From DATLFA01 sp039934635 (GTDB lineage Bacteria; Actinomycetota; Acidimicrobiia; Acidimicrobiales; WLNW01): a stretch of 6,333 nt of DNA. The notes under the pieces are model-generated. The model was given only the letters and a program-made list of their open reading frames with translations, searched no databases and was not told where the DNA came from. The stretch is from NCBI GenBank assembly GCA_039934635.1, contig JBDTLT010000290.1, positions 1-6,333 on the forward strand, in the 5' to 3' direction. A program made the position numbers and the translations under genes. Positions 1 through 6,232 of the stretch are shown piece by piece. Within the stretch, counting starts at the first letter, position 1. Each line of letters starts with the position of its first letter.

Positions 1-1222
1 TGTCGAAGACGACCGGCAGCGTCGTCGGATTCCGGAAGCCCAAGCCGGTGATCACCGGCCTCGGTTCTGCCGGATCGAGCGCGAGCCCGGGCAGTCGAGC
101 GAGCACCTCCTCGATGGCGACGCGCATCTCCATGCGCGCGGTGCTGATGCCGAGGCAGATGTGGCTGCCGCCGCCGAAGCCCAGGTGGCCCTTGGGCGCG
201 CGATGCACGTCGAATCGTTCGGGCTCGTTCCAGCGCGCCGGATCGCGGTTGGCGGCGCCGAGCAAGACGTTCACCGAGCAACCGGGGACGACGGCGACGC
301 CCTCCAAGGTGGCCTCGGCCGCCGCCATGCGACCCATTGCGAGCATCGGTGGTTCCCACCGCAGGCCTTCTTCGACCGCTCGTGGGATGAGCGCGTGATC
401 GGCGCGGACCGCGGCGAACTGCGCCGGGTCGTCGAGCAACGCGAAGAAGATGTTGGCCAACGCGCGAAACGTGGTCTGCGCTCCCGCCGGCAACAGCAGC
501 CGGCAGAACGTGACGATCTCGTCGTCGGTCATCTGGTCACCATCTACCGAAGTCGATACCAGCAAGCTGATGAGGTCGGTGCCGGGGCGCACGCGCCGCT
601 CGGTGATCAACCCGAGCACGATTTCGGCGATGCGCGCCGAGGAGTCGGCCCGCGCGTCGGCCGGCGCCAGCGGGTTCGTCAGCAGCACTGCCAGTCGATA
701 AAACGTGTCGCGCTCGGCGAGGGGCAACCCCAGCGCGCTCAGGATGACTTCGATCGGATACGTGAACAAGAAGTCGGCCACCAAGTCAGCGCGCCCGAGT
801 CGCTGGATCGCGTCGAGCTTGCGCACAGCCGCGGGTCGCGCGTACTCGTGCTCCCAGCGATCGGCTTCGCGCTTCGTGAACGCGGGTTGTAGCAGTCGTC
901 GCATCCGTTGATGTTCGTCACCATCCATCTCGAGCACCGAGTGGCCGACCACCTGACCGAGCATCGGCGCCAGCCACGACGACGAGTACGTCGCGTCGTC
1001 TTTGACCACCGCCTCGACGCCTTTGTACGACAGCACCGACAGGTGCGGGCACGACCCGTATACGACGCGCTCGGGCCCGTCGACACCGAACCACTCCGAG
1101 AAGGCGCCGTCGTGGGCCGGTGCGGCGGCGCGCCGCGCCGCCAACTCGGGGTACGGGTCGCCAACCAAACCCACGCCGTAGGCGCGGTCCTTGAACGACA
1201 GCTCTTCGCCACGGTCATCCAC
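1..1222 (-). CDS. Cytochrome P450 monooxygenase (3' end cut by window edge)
   Basis: A haem-thiolate monooxygenase that would insert one oxygen atom from O2 into a hydrophobic substrate, using electrons from a ferredoxin and reductase not encoded here. It is probably a soluble cytosolic class I bacterial enzyme, since no signal peptide or membrane anchor is seen. The frame is open for 407 codons and shows the P450 landmarks in order: the C-helix H104-x3-R108, the I-helix AGAQTT (residues 246-251), the K-helix E285-GL-R288, PERF (334-337) and the haem loop FGGGSHICLG with ligand Cys356. The visible C-terminus, TTLPVVFD, is how such proteins usually end, so only a few residues should lie beyond the edge. 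The GTG at 1222 is chosen because GGGGGAG lies 6 nt upstream; another in-frame GTG at 1237 is possible. Gln249 occupies the place of the usual acidic residue before the conserved Thr. It is transcribed divergently from SDR1. The CYP family and substrate cannot be assigned by eye. Confidence 0.96.
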   Translation of the reverse strand, partial: MDDRGEELSFKDRAYGVGLVGDPYPELAARRAAAPAHDGAFSEWFGVDGPERVVYGSCPHLSVLSYKGVEAVVKDDATYSSSWLAPMLGQVVGHSVLEMDGDEHQRMRRLLQPAFTKREADRWEHEYARPAAVRKLDAIQRLGRADLVADFLFTYPIEVILSALGLPLAERDTFYRLAVLLTNPLAPADARADSSARIAEIVLGLITERRVRPGTDLISLLVSTSVDGDQMTDDEIVTFCRLLLPAGAQTTFRALANIFFALLDDPAQFAAVRADHALIPRAVEEGLRWEPPMLAMGRMAAAEATLEGVAVVPGCSVNVLLGAANRDPARWNEPERFDVHRAPKGHLGFGGGSHICLGISTARMEMRVAIEEVLARLPGLALDPAEPRPVITGLGFRNPTTLPVVFD

Positions 1223-1228
1223 CGGTCG

Positions 1229-1235
1229 CTCCCCC
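1229..1235 (-). promoter_or_regulatory. Ribosome binding site of the P450 gene
   Basis: The minus strand reads GGGGGAG here, 6 nt before the GTG at 1222. This supports the GTG start over the in-frame GTG at 1237, which has only a weak purine run upstream. Confidence 0.55.
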
Positions 1236-1266
1236 ACCGGCTGCTCGCCGGCTGCACCACTTGACA

Positions 1267-1284
1267 GAAACGTCTAAAGGTTTC
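1267..1284. repeat. Short inverted repeat, possible operator
   Basis: GAAAC (1267-1271) and its exact complement GTTTC (1280-1284) flank an 8 bp spacer, giving an 18 bp imperfect palindrome just after the TTGACA hexamer. Size and position would suit a dimeric repressor such as a TetR-family protein, but the arms are short and no regulator gene is in the window. A chance match is quite possible. Confidence 0.25.
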
Positions 1285-1323
1285 GCGGTTAGCTTATTGA
1301 CATCGCAGAGCGGGGGCATCGAC

Positions 1324-2094
1324 ATGCGACTCGAAGGAAGAACCGTCATCGTCACCGGAGCGAGTTCAGGGTTCGGCCGGGCCATCGCCGTACGCGTCGC
1401 GCACGAAGGCGCCAACGTGGTGATCGCCGATCTCGACGAGATCGGCGGCAAGGAGACCGCCTCGCTCGTTCACGACACGGGCCGAGAGGCAGAGGTTGTG
1501 ATGGGCGACGTCGGCACCGAGGCCGGTGCTCGTCACGCGGTCGAGCGCGCCGTGGCGCGCTTTGGCACCGTCGATGTGCTCGTGAACAACGCGGGCGTCG
1601 CGCCGCCGGAAAAGAGCGACAGTTGGGACGCTCCCGAGGAGAGTTGGGACCGCGTCATCCGCATCAACCTCAAGAGCGTCTACCTCTGCTCGCGGGCGGT
1701 CATACCCCTCATGCTGGCCAAGGGCCGCGGCTCTATCGTCAACATCGCTTCAATCGCGGCGACGCGCGCGGTGAGCGGGTCTTCCTACGCCGCCGCCAAG
1801 GCCGGCATGCTCGGCTACACCCATCAAGTCGCCGCAGAATTGGCGTCACGCGGCGTGCGCCTCAATTGCGTCTCGCCCGGGTACATGCGCACGCCGATGT
1901 CGACGGGCGAGCGTTTGGGGCTCGATCAGGCCGCGCAAGACGCGCGGGTCGAAAGCTTCGGTCGACTCGTGCCGATGCAACGCGCGGGCAGCGTCGACGA
2001 CATCGCGGCGGCAGTCGCGTACCTGGCGAGCGACGACGCGTGCTATGTCACCGGCCAGGAGATCGTCGTCGACGGAGGCTACCTAGTCGGCTGA
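1324..2094 (+). CDS. Short-chain dehydrogenase/reductase, classical NAD(H)-type (SDR1)
   Basis: A 256-residue classical (FabG-like) SDR, the usual family length, expected to interconvert an alcohol and a ketone in the cytosol. Visible motifs are the nucleotide loop TGASSGFG (11-18), an acidic Asp36 at the end of the second beta strand that favours NAD(H) over NADP(H), NNAG (88-91), Asn115, Ser143 and the catalytic Y155-AAA-K159, with the common C-terminal TGQEIVVDGG (243-252). The ATG at 1324 is chosen because the family typically begins a few residues before the first beta strand; in-frame TTG codons at 1261 and 1297 would add an atypical extension. The Shine-Dalgarno signal is weak (GGGGG about 7 nt upstream). 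It is divergent from the P450 and convergent with the monooxygenase gene, whose 3' end it overlaps by 47 bp. Oxidising the P450 product to a ketone for the monooxygenase is an attractive inferred role; the substrate is unknown. Confidence 0.95.
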   Translation: MRLEGRTVIVTGASSGFGRAIAVRVAHEGANVVIADLDEIGGKETASLVHDTGREAEVVMGDVGTEAGARHAVERAVARFGTVDVLVNNAGVAPPEKSDSWDAPEESWDRVIRINLKSVYLCSRAVIPLMLAKGRGSIVNIASIAATRAVSGSSYAAAKAGMLGYTHQVAAELASRGVRLNCVSPGYMRTPMSTGERLGLDQAAQDARVESFGRLVPMQRAGSVDDIAAAVAYLASDDACYVTGQEIVVDGGYLVG

Positions 2095-3610
2095 GCAACG
2101 TCGGTCGCGCCGGCACGCCGCCGCGGGTGCGCGTAGTTGCCGACCACCGGCCCAACGTCTTGGTCATCGCCGTGTACACCAACGGGCTGTAGGGCCACTG
2201 CGTGACGATCTTGCCGGTCTCGGACTTGAAATAGTTGTTGCTGACCGTCCATGCCGTGCCTTGCATCTTCGACTGCAGCCAACGGTGATAGCGGTCGGCC
2301 CAGCCTCGCTTCACTTCGATGGCGGTCGCGCCCGTGCGCAGGATCCGCTTGATGGCCCGCACCGCGTACTCGGACTGCCGCTCGAGCATCCACACGATCT
2401 CTCCACCGTTGGTGCCCGGGCCATAGAGCATGAAGAAATTGGGAAACCCCGGCACCGTGATGCCGAGAAACGCCCGCGGCTCGCCCGCCCAATAATCCTG
2501 CAGGGAACGACCGTCCCGGCCGACAACACGAAGGTGCGCGAGATAGTTGGTCGGCTGGAACCCCGTCGACAACACCAGTACATCGACGGGCCGCTCGACG
2601 CCGTCGGCATCGATGACACCGCTCTCGGTCACGGCCGTGACTGCGCGCGGGATCAGCTCGACGTTGTCACGTGTGAGCGCGGGGTAATACGTCGAGGCCA
2701 AGATCATCCGCTTGCCCCAATAGGGATACGTCGGTGTCACCGCCTCGCGCAGGTCGGGCCGGTCGACGAACACCTTGGCGATGTAGTCGCGGCACATCTG
2801 CTCGTAGGTGGAGTTGATCTTGCTGCCCGGCCGATAGATCGCGCGGCGCCACAGACTCTTTTCGACCCGCTTCAGTTGGCGCAGTCGCTCGCGTCGCCAA
2901 TTCAGTCGGCGCCGCAGCGCCTCGCGCTCTTCGGGTTTGAAGTCGCGGTCGCCCTTCGGCATGACCCAACCGGGTTCGCGTTGAAAGACCAGTAGACGGC
3001 CGGCGATCTGAGCGAGCTCCGGCACAGCCTGCGCCGCGGTCGAACCTGTACCCACGAACGCCACCCGCTTGCCGGCCAGTTCGTGCTCGTGCTCCCAACG
3101 CGCCGTGTGGAACTTGGGCCCCAGAAACAAATCGAGCCCCGGCCAATCGGGATAGCGCGGCACGTTGAGAAACCCGACCGCACTGATCAACACGTTGGCC
3201 GTCTCGACGGTGCCGTCGCCGAGGTGCAATCGGTACGTATGGGTGTCCTCGTCCCACACGGCCTCGTCGACCGAAACACCCATGCGGAAATGGCGGCGCA
3301 AGTCGAATTCGTCGACCACGCCTTCGAGGTACTTCTGCAGTTCGGGCTGGCGTGCGTGGGTACGTGACCAATCGGGATGCGTGAACGAGAAGGAATAGAG
3401 GTGGGAATGGGTGTCGACCTCACAGCCGGGATACGTGTTGTCGCGCCACGTGCCACCGACCCCGAGCGACTTCTCGAAAATCGTGAAGTTGTCGATGCCC
3501 GCTTTACGTAACTTGACGCCCGCGGCGATACCGGCGAAACCGCCCCCAACGATCACCACCCGCAGCGCGTCGCCGCGATCGGAGCCGCTCGAAAACTTGG
3601 GCATTCTCAT
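2048..3610 (-). CDS. Type I Baeyer-Villiger / flavin-containing monooxygenase
   Basis: A 520-residue FAD- and NADPH-dependent monooxygenase expected to convert a ketone to an ester or lactone. Motifs in order: the FAD dinucleotide fold GGGFAG (22-27), the BVMO motif GGTWRDNTYPGCEVD (52-66) matching [A/G]GxWxxxx[F/Y]P[G/M]xxxD, the BVMO fingerprint FLGPKFHTARW (162-172) matching FxGxxxHxxxW, the NADPH loop GTGSTA (187-192), GKR with Arg301 as likely flavin-peroxide stabilising arginine, and STGF (348-351). Two of these motifs separate type I BVMOs from ordinary FMOs. The start at 3610 is preferred because GGAAGGG lies 8 nt upstream and the gap to the SDR2 stop is then 16 bp; ATG at 3604 is an alternative. 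The last 30 or so residues are Arg-rich and unlike a folded domain, and the final 47 bp overlap SDR1 tail-to-tail. It is the last gene of the minus-strand operon. Residue 173 is Glu where the fingerprint usually has Pro or Asp. Confidence 0.95.
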   Translation of the reverse strand: MRMPKFSSGSDRGDALRVVIVGGGFAGIAAGVKLRKAGIDNFTIFEKSLGVGGTWRDNTYPGCEVDTHSHLYSFSFTHPDWSRTHARQPELQKYLEGVVDEFDLRRHFRMGVSVDEAVWDEDTHTYRLHLGDGTVETANVLISAVGFLNVPRYPDWPGLDLFLGPKFHTARWEHEHELAGKRVAFVGTGSTAAQAVPELAQIAGRLLVFQREPGWVMPKGDRDFKPEEREALRRRLNWRRERLRQLKRVEKSLWRRAIYRPGSKINSTYEQMCRDYIAKVFVDRPDLREAVTPTYPYWGKRMILASTYYPALTRDNVELIPRAVTAVTESGVIDADGVERPVDVLVLSTGFQPTNYLAHLRVVGRDGRSLQDYWAGEPRAFLGITVPGFPNFFMLYGPGTNGGEIVWMLERQSEYAVRAIKRILRTGATAIEVKRGWADRYHRWLQSKMQGTAWTVSNNYFKSETGKIVTQWPYSPLVYTAMTKTLGRWSATTRTRGGVPARPTLLSRLGSLRRRRSPGR

Positions 3611-3618
3611 CGCCGCAT

Positions 3619-3625
3619 CCCTTCC
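3619..3625 (-). promoter_or_regulatory. Ribosome binding site of the Baeyer-Villiger monooxygenase gene
   Basis: The minus strand reads GGAAGGG, 8 nt before the ATG at 3610, within the short gap after the SDR2 stop. It decides against the longer frame that would begin inside SDR2. Confidence 0.65.
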
Positions 3626-3626
3626 G

Positions 3627-4544
3627 TCAGTGCCCGGTCTCGGCCCGCAGCCCGGGCGCGCGCGTCTTGAAGATGTCGGTCGCAATCACGGAGCCGACGG
3701 TGTCCGCACTCCACCGCTTGCCGCCGTTGCGCACGGTCGGGCCGTAACGCCAGCCCTCGAACAGGATCAGGGTCTCACCGATCGCGCGCAGCACTTGTCC
3801 GGTGACGTGGCCCGCTTCGTCGGACGCCAGCCACGCCACGATCGGCGAGCTGAGCGACGGGTCGAGCGGGTCGAATTCTTCGTATTCGTCAGGCTCTTTC
3901 GCCGCCGTGAAGCCGGGCACCGTCGACGCGATGCGCGTCGCTCCGCCCGGCGCGATGCAATTCACGGTCACGCCGATGCGCGCGAGCTCGAGACTTGTTG
4001 TCAATGTGAGCCCCACGATCCCCGCCTTCGCGGCCGTGTAGTTGGCCTGCCCGACATTGCCCGAGAGCCCCGCGCCCGATGTGGTGTTGATGATCCGCCC
4101 CGCAATGACATCGCCGGCTTTCGCGCGCTCGCGCCAATACTTCGACGCGTGATGGGTTGGCGCGAACGTGCCCTTGAGATGGACCCGGATGACGGCGTCC
4201 CACGCCGCTTCGCTCATGTTGAAAACCATCGCATCGCGTACGATCCCCGCGTTGTTCACGAGAATGTCGAGCTTGCCGAACGCCTCGACGGCGTGCCCAA
4301 CCATGCGGCCGGCACCGTCGAAGTCGGCGACATCTTCGTAGTCCGCGATGGCGGTGCCACCGCGCGCGCGGATGAGATCGACCGTGACGTCCGCGTCGTG
4401 GCCGGCGCCCTCACCATCAACCGACCCACCGAGATCGTTGACCACGACCGACGCGCCCTGCGCGGCCAACTCGAGTGCGTGGCCGCGGCCGATGCCGTGC
4501 GCGGCACCGGTGACGATCGCAACCTTGCCGTTCAGCAACCCCAT
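3627..4544 (-). CDS. 17beta-HSD4 / MFE-2-like SDR, probable (3R)-hydroxyacyl-CoA dehydrogenase (SDR2)
   Basis: A 305-residue SDR resembling the dehydrogenase domain of peroxisomal multifunctional enzyme 2 (17beta-HSD4), a group that oxidises hydroxyacyl-CoA esters in fatty-acid and sterol side-chain or ring breakdown. Evidence: TGAAHGIG (12-19); the VVNDLGG signature (34-40) with Asp37 pointing to NAD+; NNAG (97-100); RVHLKGTF (120-127), where His122 stands in the place of the usual SDR Asn, as is typical of this subgroup; the catalytic set Ser156, Tyr169, Lys173; and GNVGQANY (162-169). After the TGQ motif at 248-250 it carries about 55 further residues, longer than a plain FabG, but no hydratase or sterol-carrier domain. 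The start at 4544 is clear from AGGAGG 4 nt upstream. It lies 23 bp after the CoA-ligase gene and 16 bp before the monooxygenase gene, so co-transcription is very likely. Its substrate is probably the CoA ester made by its neighbours, an inference from context. Confidence 0.94.
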   Translation of the reverse strand: MGLLNGKVAIVTGAAHGIGRGHALELAAQGASVVVNDLGGSVDGEGAGHDADVTVDLIRARGGTAIADYEDVADFDGAGRMVGHAVEAFGKLDILVNNAGIVRDAMVFNMSEAAWDAVIRVHLKGTFAPTHHASKYWRERAKAGDVIAGRIINTTSGAGLSGNVGQANYTAAKAGIVGLTLTTSLELARIGVTVNCIAPGGATRIASTVPGFTAAKEPDEYEEFDPLDPSLSSPIVAWLASDEAGHVTGQVLRAIGETLILFEGWRYGPTVRNGGKRWSADTVGSVIATDIFKTRAPGLRAETGH

Positions 4545-4548
4545 GGTT

Positions 4549-4554
4549 CCTCCT
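4549..4554 (-). promoter_or_regulatory. Ribosome binding site of SDR2
   Basis: A perfect AGGAGG on the minus strand sits 4 nt before the ATG at 4544. It is the strongest Shine-Dalgarno in the window and rules out the 128-residue upstream extension of the open frame, which would run through the ligase gene in another frame. Confidence 0.75.
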
Positions 4555-4567
4555 CGATGCTCATGTC

Positions 4568-6232
4568 TCAGGCCTCGGCCGGTTGCGACGCTTGCTCGAG
4601 CTCGCGTTTGAGAACCTTGCCCGACGCATTGCGGGGCAACGCCTCGTGGCGGATCTCCCACTGCGTCGGCACCTTGTAGCCCGCCAACGCGTCGCGGCAC
4701 CACCTGTCCAACGCCGCGACCCCGAGCGTCGTGCCGTCGGGAACGACGACCACCGCGCGGATCGCCTGCCCGGTCACTGGATCGTCGACACCGACGACCG
4801 CGCACTCGCGCACATCCGGATGCGCGTCGAGCCGATACTCGACCTCGGTCGGGAAGACGTTCTCGGCGTTGACAAGGATCATGTCGCGTGCGCGCGAGTT
4901 GATGTAGAGCCGCCCGTCGCGCAGGCACCCGATGTCACCCATCGCGAGCCACCGCCCCGGCTTGAGCGCAGCACGGGTCGCATGTTCGTCGCGCCAATAT
5001 TCGAGCATGAGATAGGGGCTGCGCACGTGGATCTCTCCGTCGACGCCTTCCGCAACCGGCTGACCGTCGGGGTCACGGATCTCGAGCGATGTCGTGGCGA
5101 TCACGCGGCCCGCGGACGTCGGGTGATCGCGCATCTCTTGGCCTTGGATGCGGGTGACCACCGCGACGGCCTCGCTGCTCGTGTAGCCCATGCTGATGTT
5201 GATCGACGCGTTCGGGAACGCGTCGCGTAGCTGTTGTTGATGCGCCGGGCTCACCGGTGCGCCGCCTACCGCCAGCAATCGCATGCTCGAAAGATCGCGG
5301 CCACAGCCGGGGGCGCGCTCGGCCACGCGCGGGCCCATGCTGCCGAGCGCGGCCCACATGGTGACACCTTCGCGTTCGATCAGGCGCAACACGTCGTCCT
5401 CGTCGAAGCGACCGGATCGCAACACCACCGTGCCGCCGGTCGCCAGTTGACCGACGACGAAGCCATACAGACCAGACGCATGGAAGAGAGGCACCGTTAT
5501 CAGTGCGATCTGACGAGTACCAACTGCCGGAGCGACACCGGCGCCCGCCGCGGCCATCGCCGCCGCGCCAGAGTACCGGCTGAGGGTCACGAACCCGCAG
5601 ATCGATCGGTGCGACGCGACGGCGCCTTTCGACCGCCCCGTTGTGCCGCTCGTGTAGAGGATGACGGCCGGGTCGTCCTCGTCGATGGGTACGTCGGAGA
5701 TCGCCGCGCCCCGGCCGCGCGCGACGAGGCTCTCGAACTCTGACTCGACCTCGATGGTGCGATATGACACCCCGTCGTGTCGCGCCGGCACACGCGCCCG
5801 TCGTGCGCGATCCGCGATCAGTACGGTCGGCTCGCAACTCGCCAACGCGTGCTCGATCTCGGGCGGGGCCCACAACGAGTTCATCGACGCGATCACACCG
5901 CCGATGCTGAGTGTCGCCCAGAACGCGATGATCCACTCGGGCCCGTTGGCCGCCAGAATCGCGACGCGGTCACCGCTCGTGACACCGAACTCCTCGCGCA
6001 GCACGTGTGCGAATGCGGCGACGCGTTGCAGGTGTTCGTCGAAAGAGACGCGTTGGTCGTCGTGGACGATGTAGTGGAGGTCACCATGTCGTGCGGAGTC
6101 GAGCAGTAGTTCACGCGCCGAGCGGGGACGGTTCTTGAACACCGGCATCCGCTCACCGAGTACGACCTCTTCGACGATCTCGAACGGGGCGCCGGGCCCG
6201 GTGAGGCCGTCCGCGGTAAGCGATGCATTCAC
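4568..6232 (-). CDS. Acyl-CoA synthetase (AMP-dependent ligase, FadD-like)
   Basis: A 554-residue member of the ANL adenylate-forming family, full length for an acyl-CoA synthetase. It would activate a carboxylic acid with ATP to an acyl-AMP and then to the CoA thioester. Core motifs in order: the phosphate loop YTSGTTGRSKG (193-203), GYTSSEA (349-355) with Glu354, GD (432-433) with Asp433, the hinge-region SRARDMILVNAENVFPTEVE (446-465), and NASGKVLK (535-542) with catalytic Lys539. Several core motifs vary: G and T of the usual GYGxTE are Thr and Ser, TGD is MGD, and GRxKD...GGEN is SRARD...NAEN. All key charged residues remain, so activity is expected. The GTG start at 6232 is supported by GGAG 7 nt upstream and by a GTGA overlap with the preceding stop codon, a sign of translational coupling. 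Fatty, sterol-derived or aromatic acids are all possible substrates; the sequence alone does not decide. Confidence 0.96.
   Translation of the reverse strand: MNASLTADGLTGPGAPFEIVEEVVLGERMPVFKNRPRSARELLLDSARHGDLHYIVHDDQRVSFDEHLQRVAAFAHVLREEFGVTSGDRVAILAANGPEWIIAFWATLSIGGVIASMNSLWAPPEIEHALASCEPTVLIADRARRARVPARHDGVSYRTIEVESEFESLVARGRGAAISDVPIDEDDPAVILYTSGTTGRSKGAVASHRSICGFVTLSRYSGAAAMAAAGAGVAPAVGTRQIALITVPLFHASGLYGFVVGQLATGGTVVLRSGRFDEDDVLRLIEREGVTMWAALGSMGPRVAERAPGCGRDLSSMRLLAVGGAPVSPAHQQQLRDAFPNASINISMGYTSSEAVAVVTRIQGQEMRDHPTSAGRVIATTSLEIRDPDGQPVAEGVDGEIHVRSPYLMLEYWRDEHATRAALKPGRWLAMGDIGCLRDGRLYINSRARDMILVNAENVFPTEVEYRLDAHPDVRECAVVGVDDPVTGQAIRAVVVVPDGTTLGVAALDRWCRDALAGYKVPTQWEIRHEALPRNASGKVLKRELEQASQPAEA

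Larger units (their letters stand above)
1223..1323. promoter_or_regulatory. Divergent intergenic region, probable promoters for P450 and SDR1
   Basis: This 101 bp gap separates two divergently transcribed genes, so promoters for both should lie in or near it. It is markedly AT-richer than the flanks: 22 of 50 bases at 1261-1310 are G or C. Two TTGACA hexamers on the plus strand (1261-1266 and 1297-1302) match the -35 consensus. Neither has a good TANNNT -10 at 16-18 bp: the nearest candidate, TAGCTT at 1290-1295, is 23 bp from the first, and the second lies too close to the SDR1 start. On the minus strand TAAGCT (complement of about 1291-1296) could serve as a -10, but no convincing -35 precedes it. 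The region's role is likely; the exact promoter elements are not resolved. Confidence 0.5.

Noticed and set aside
161..892. Plus-strand open frame (243 codons) antisense to the P450
   Set aside because: No motifs, and an Arg/Gln/Glu-rich composition typical of antisense frames in high-GC DNA. The opposite strand encodes a clear P450 throughout.
739..1260. Minus-strand frame of 173 codons overlapping the P450 5' half
   Set aside because: It is one frame off the P450 and gives a Ser/Arg/Trp-rich sequence without motifs. The P450 frame is continuous through the same region.
1261..1323. N-terminal extension of SDR1 from a TTG at 1261 or 1297
   Set aside because: The extra residues do not resemble an SDR N-terminus, and these TTGs belong to TTGACA hexamers in the AT-richer promoter-like gap. 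ATG at 1324 gives the normal family start.
3411..4679. Long plus-strand open frame (422 codons) antisense to SDR2
   Set aside because: Its translation is rich in Arg, Asp and His with no recognisable domain, and it mirrors the codon structure of SDR2, which has full motifs and a strong ribosome binding site. It is a high-GC shadow frame.
4545..4928. 128-residue N-terminal extension of SDR2
   Set aside because: It would run inside the ligase gene in another frame and is Arg-rich without motifs. A perfect AGGAGG precedes the ATG at 4544.
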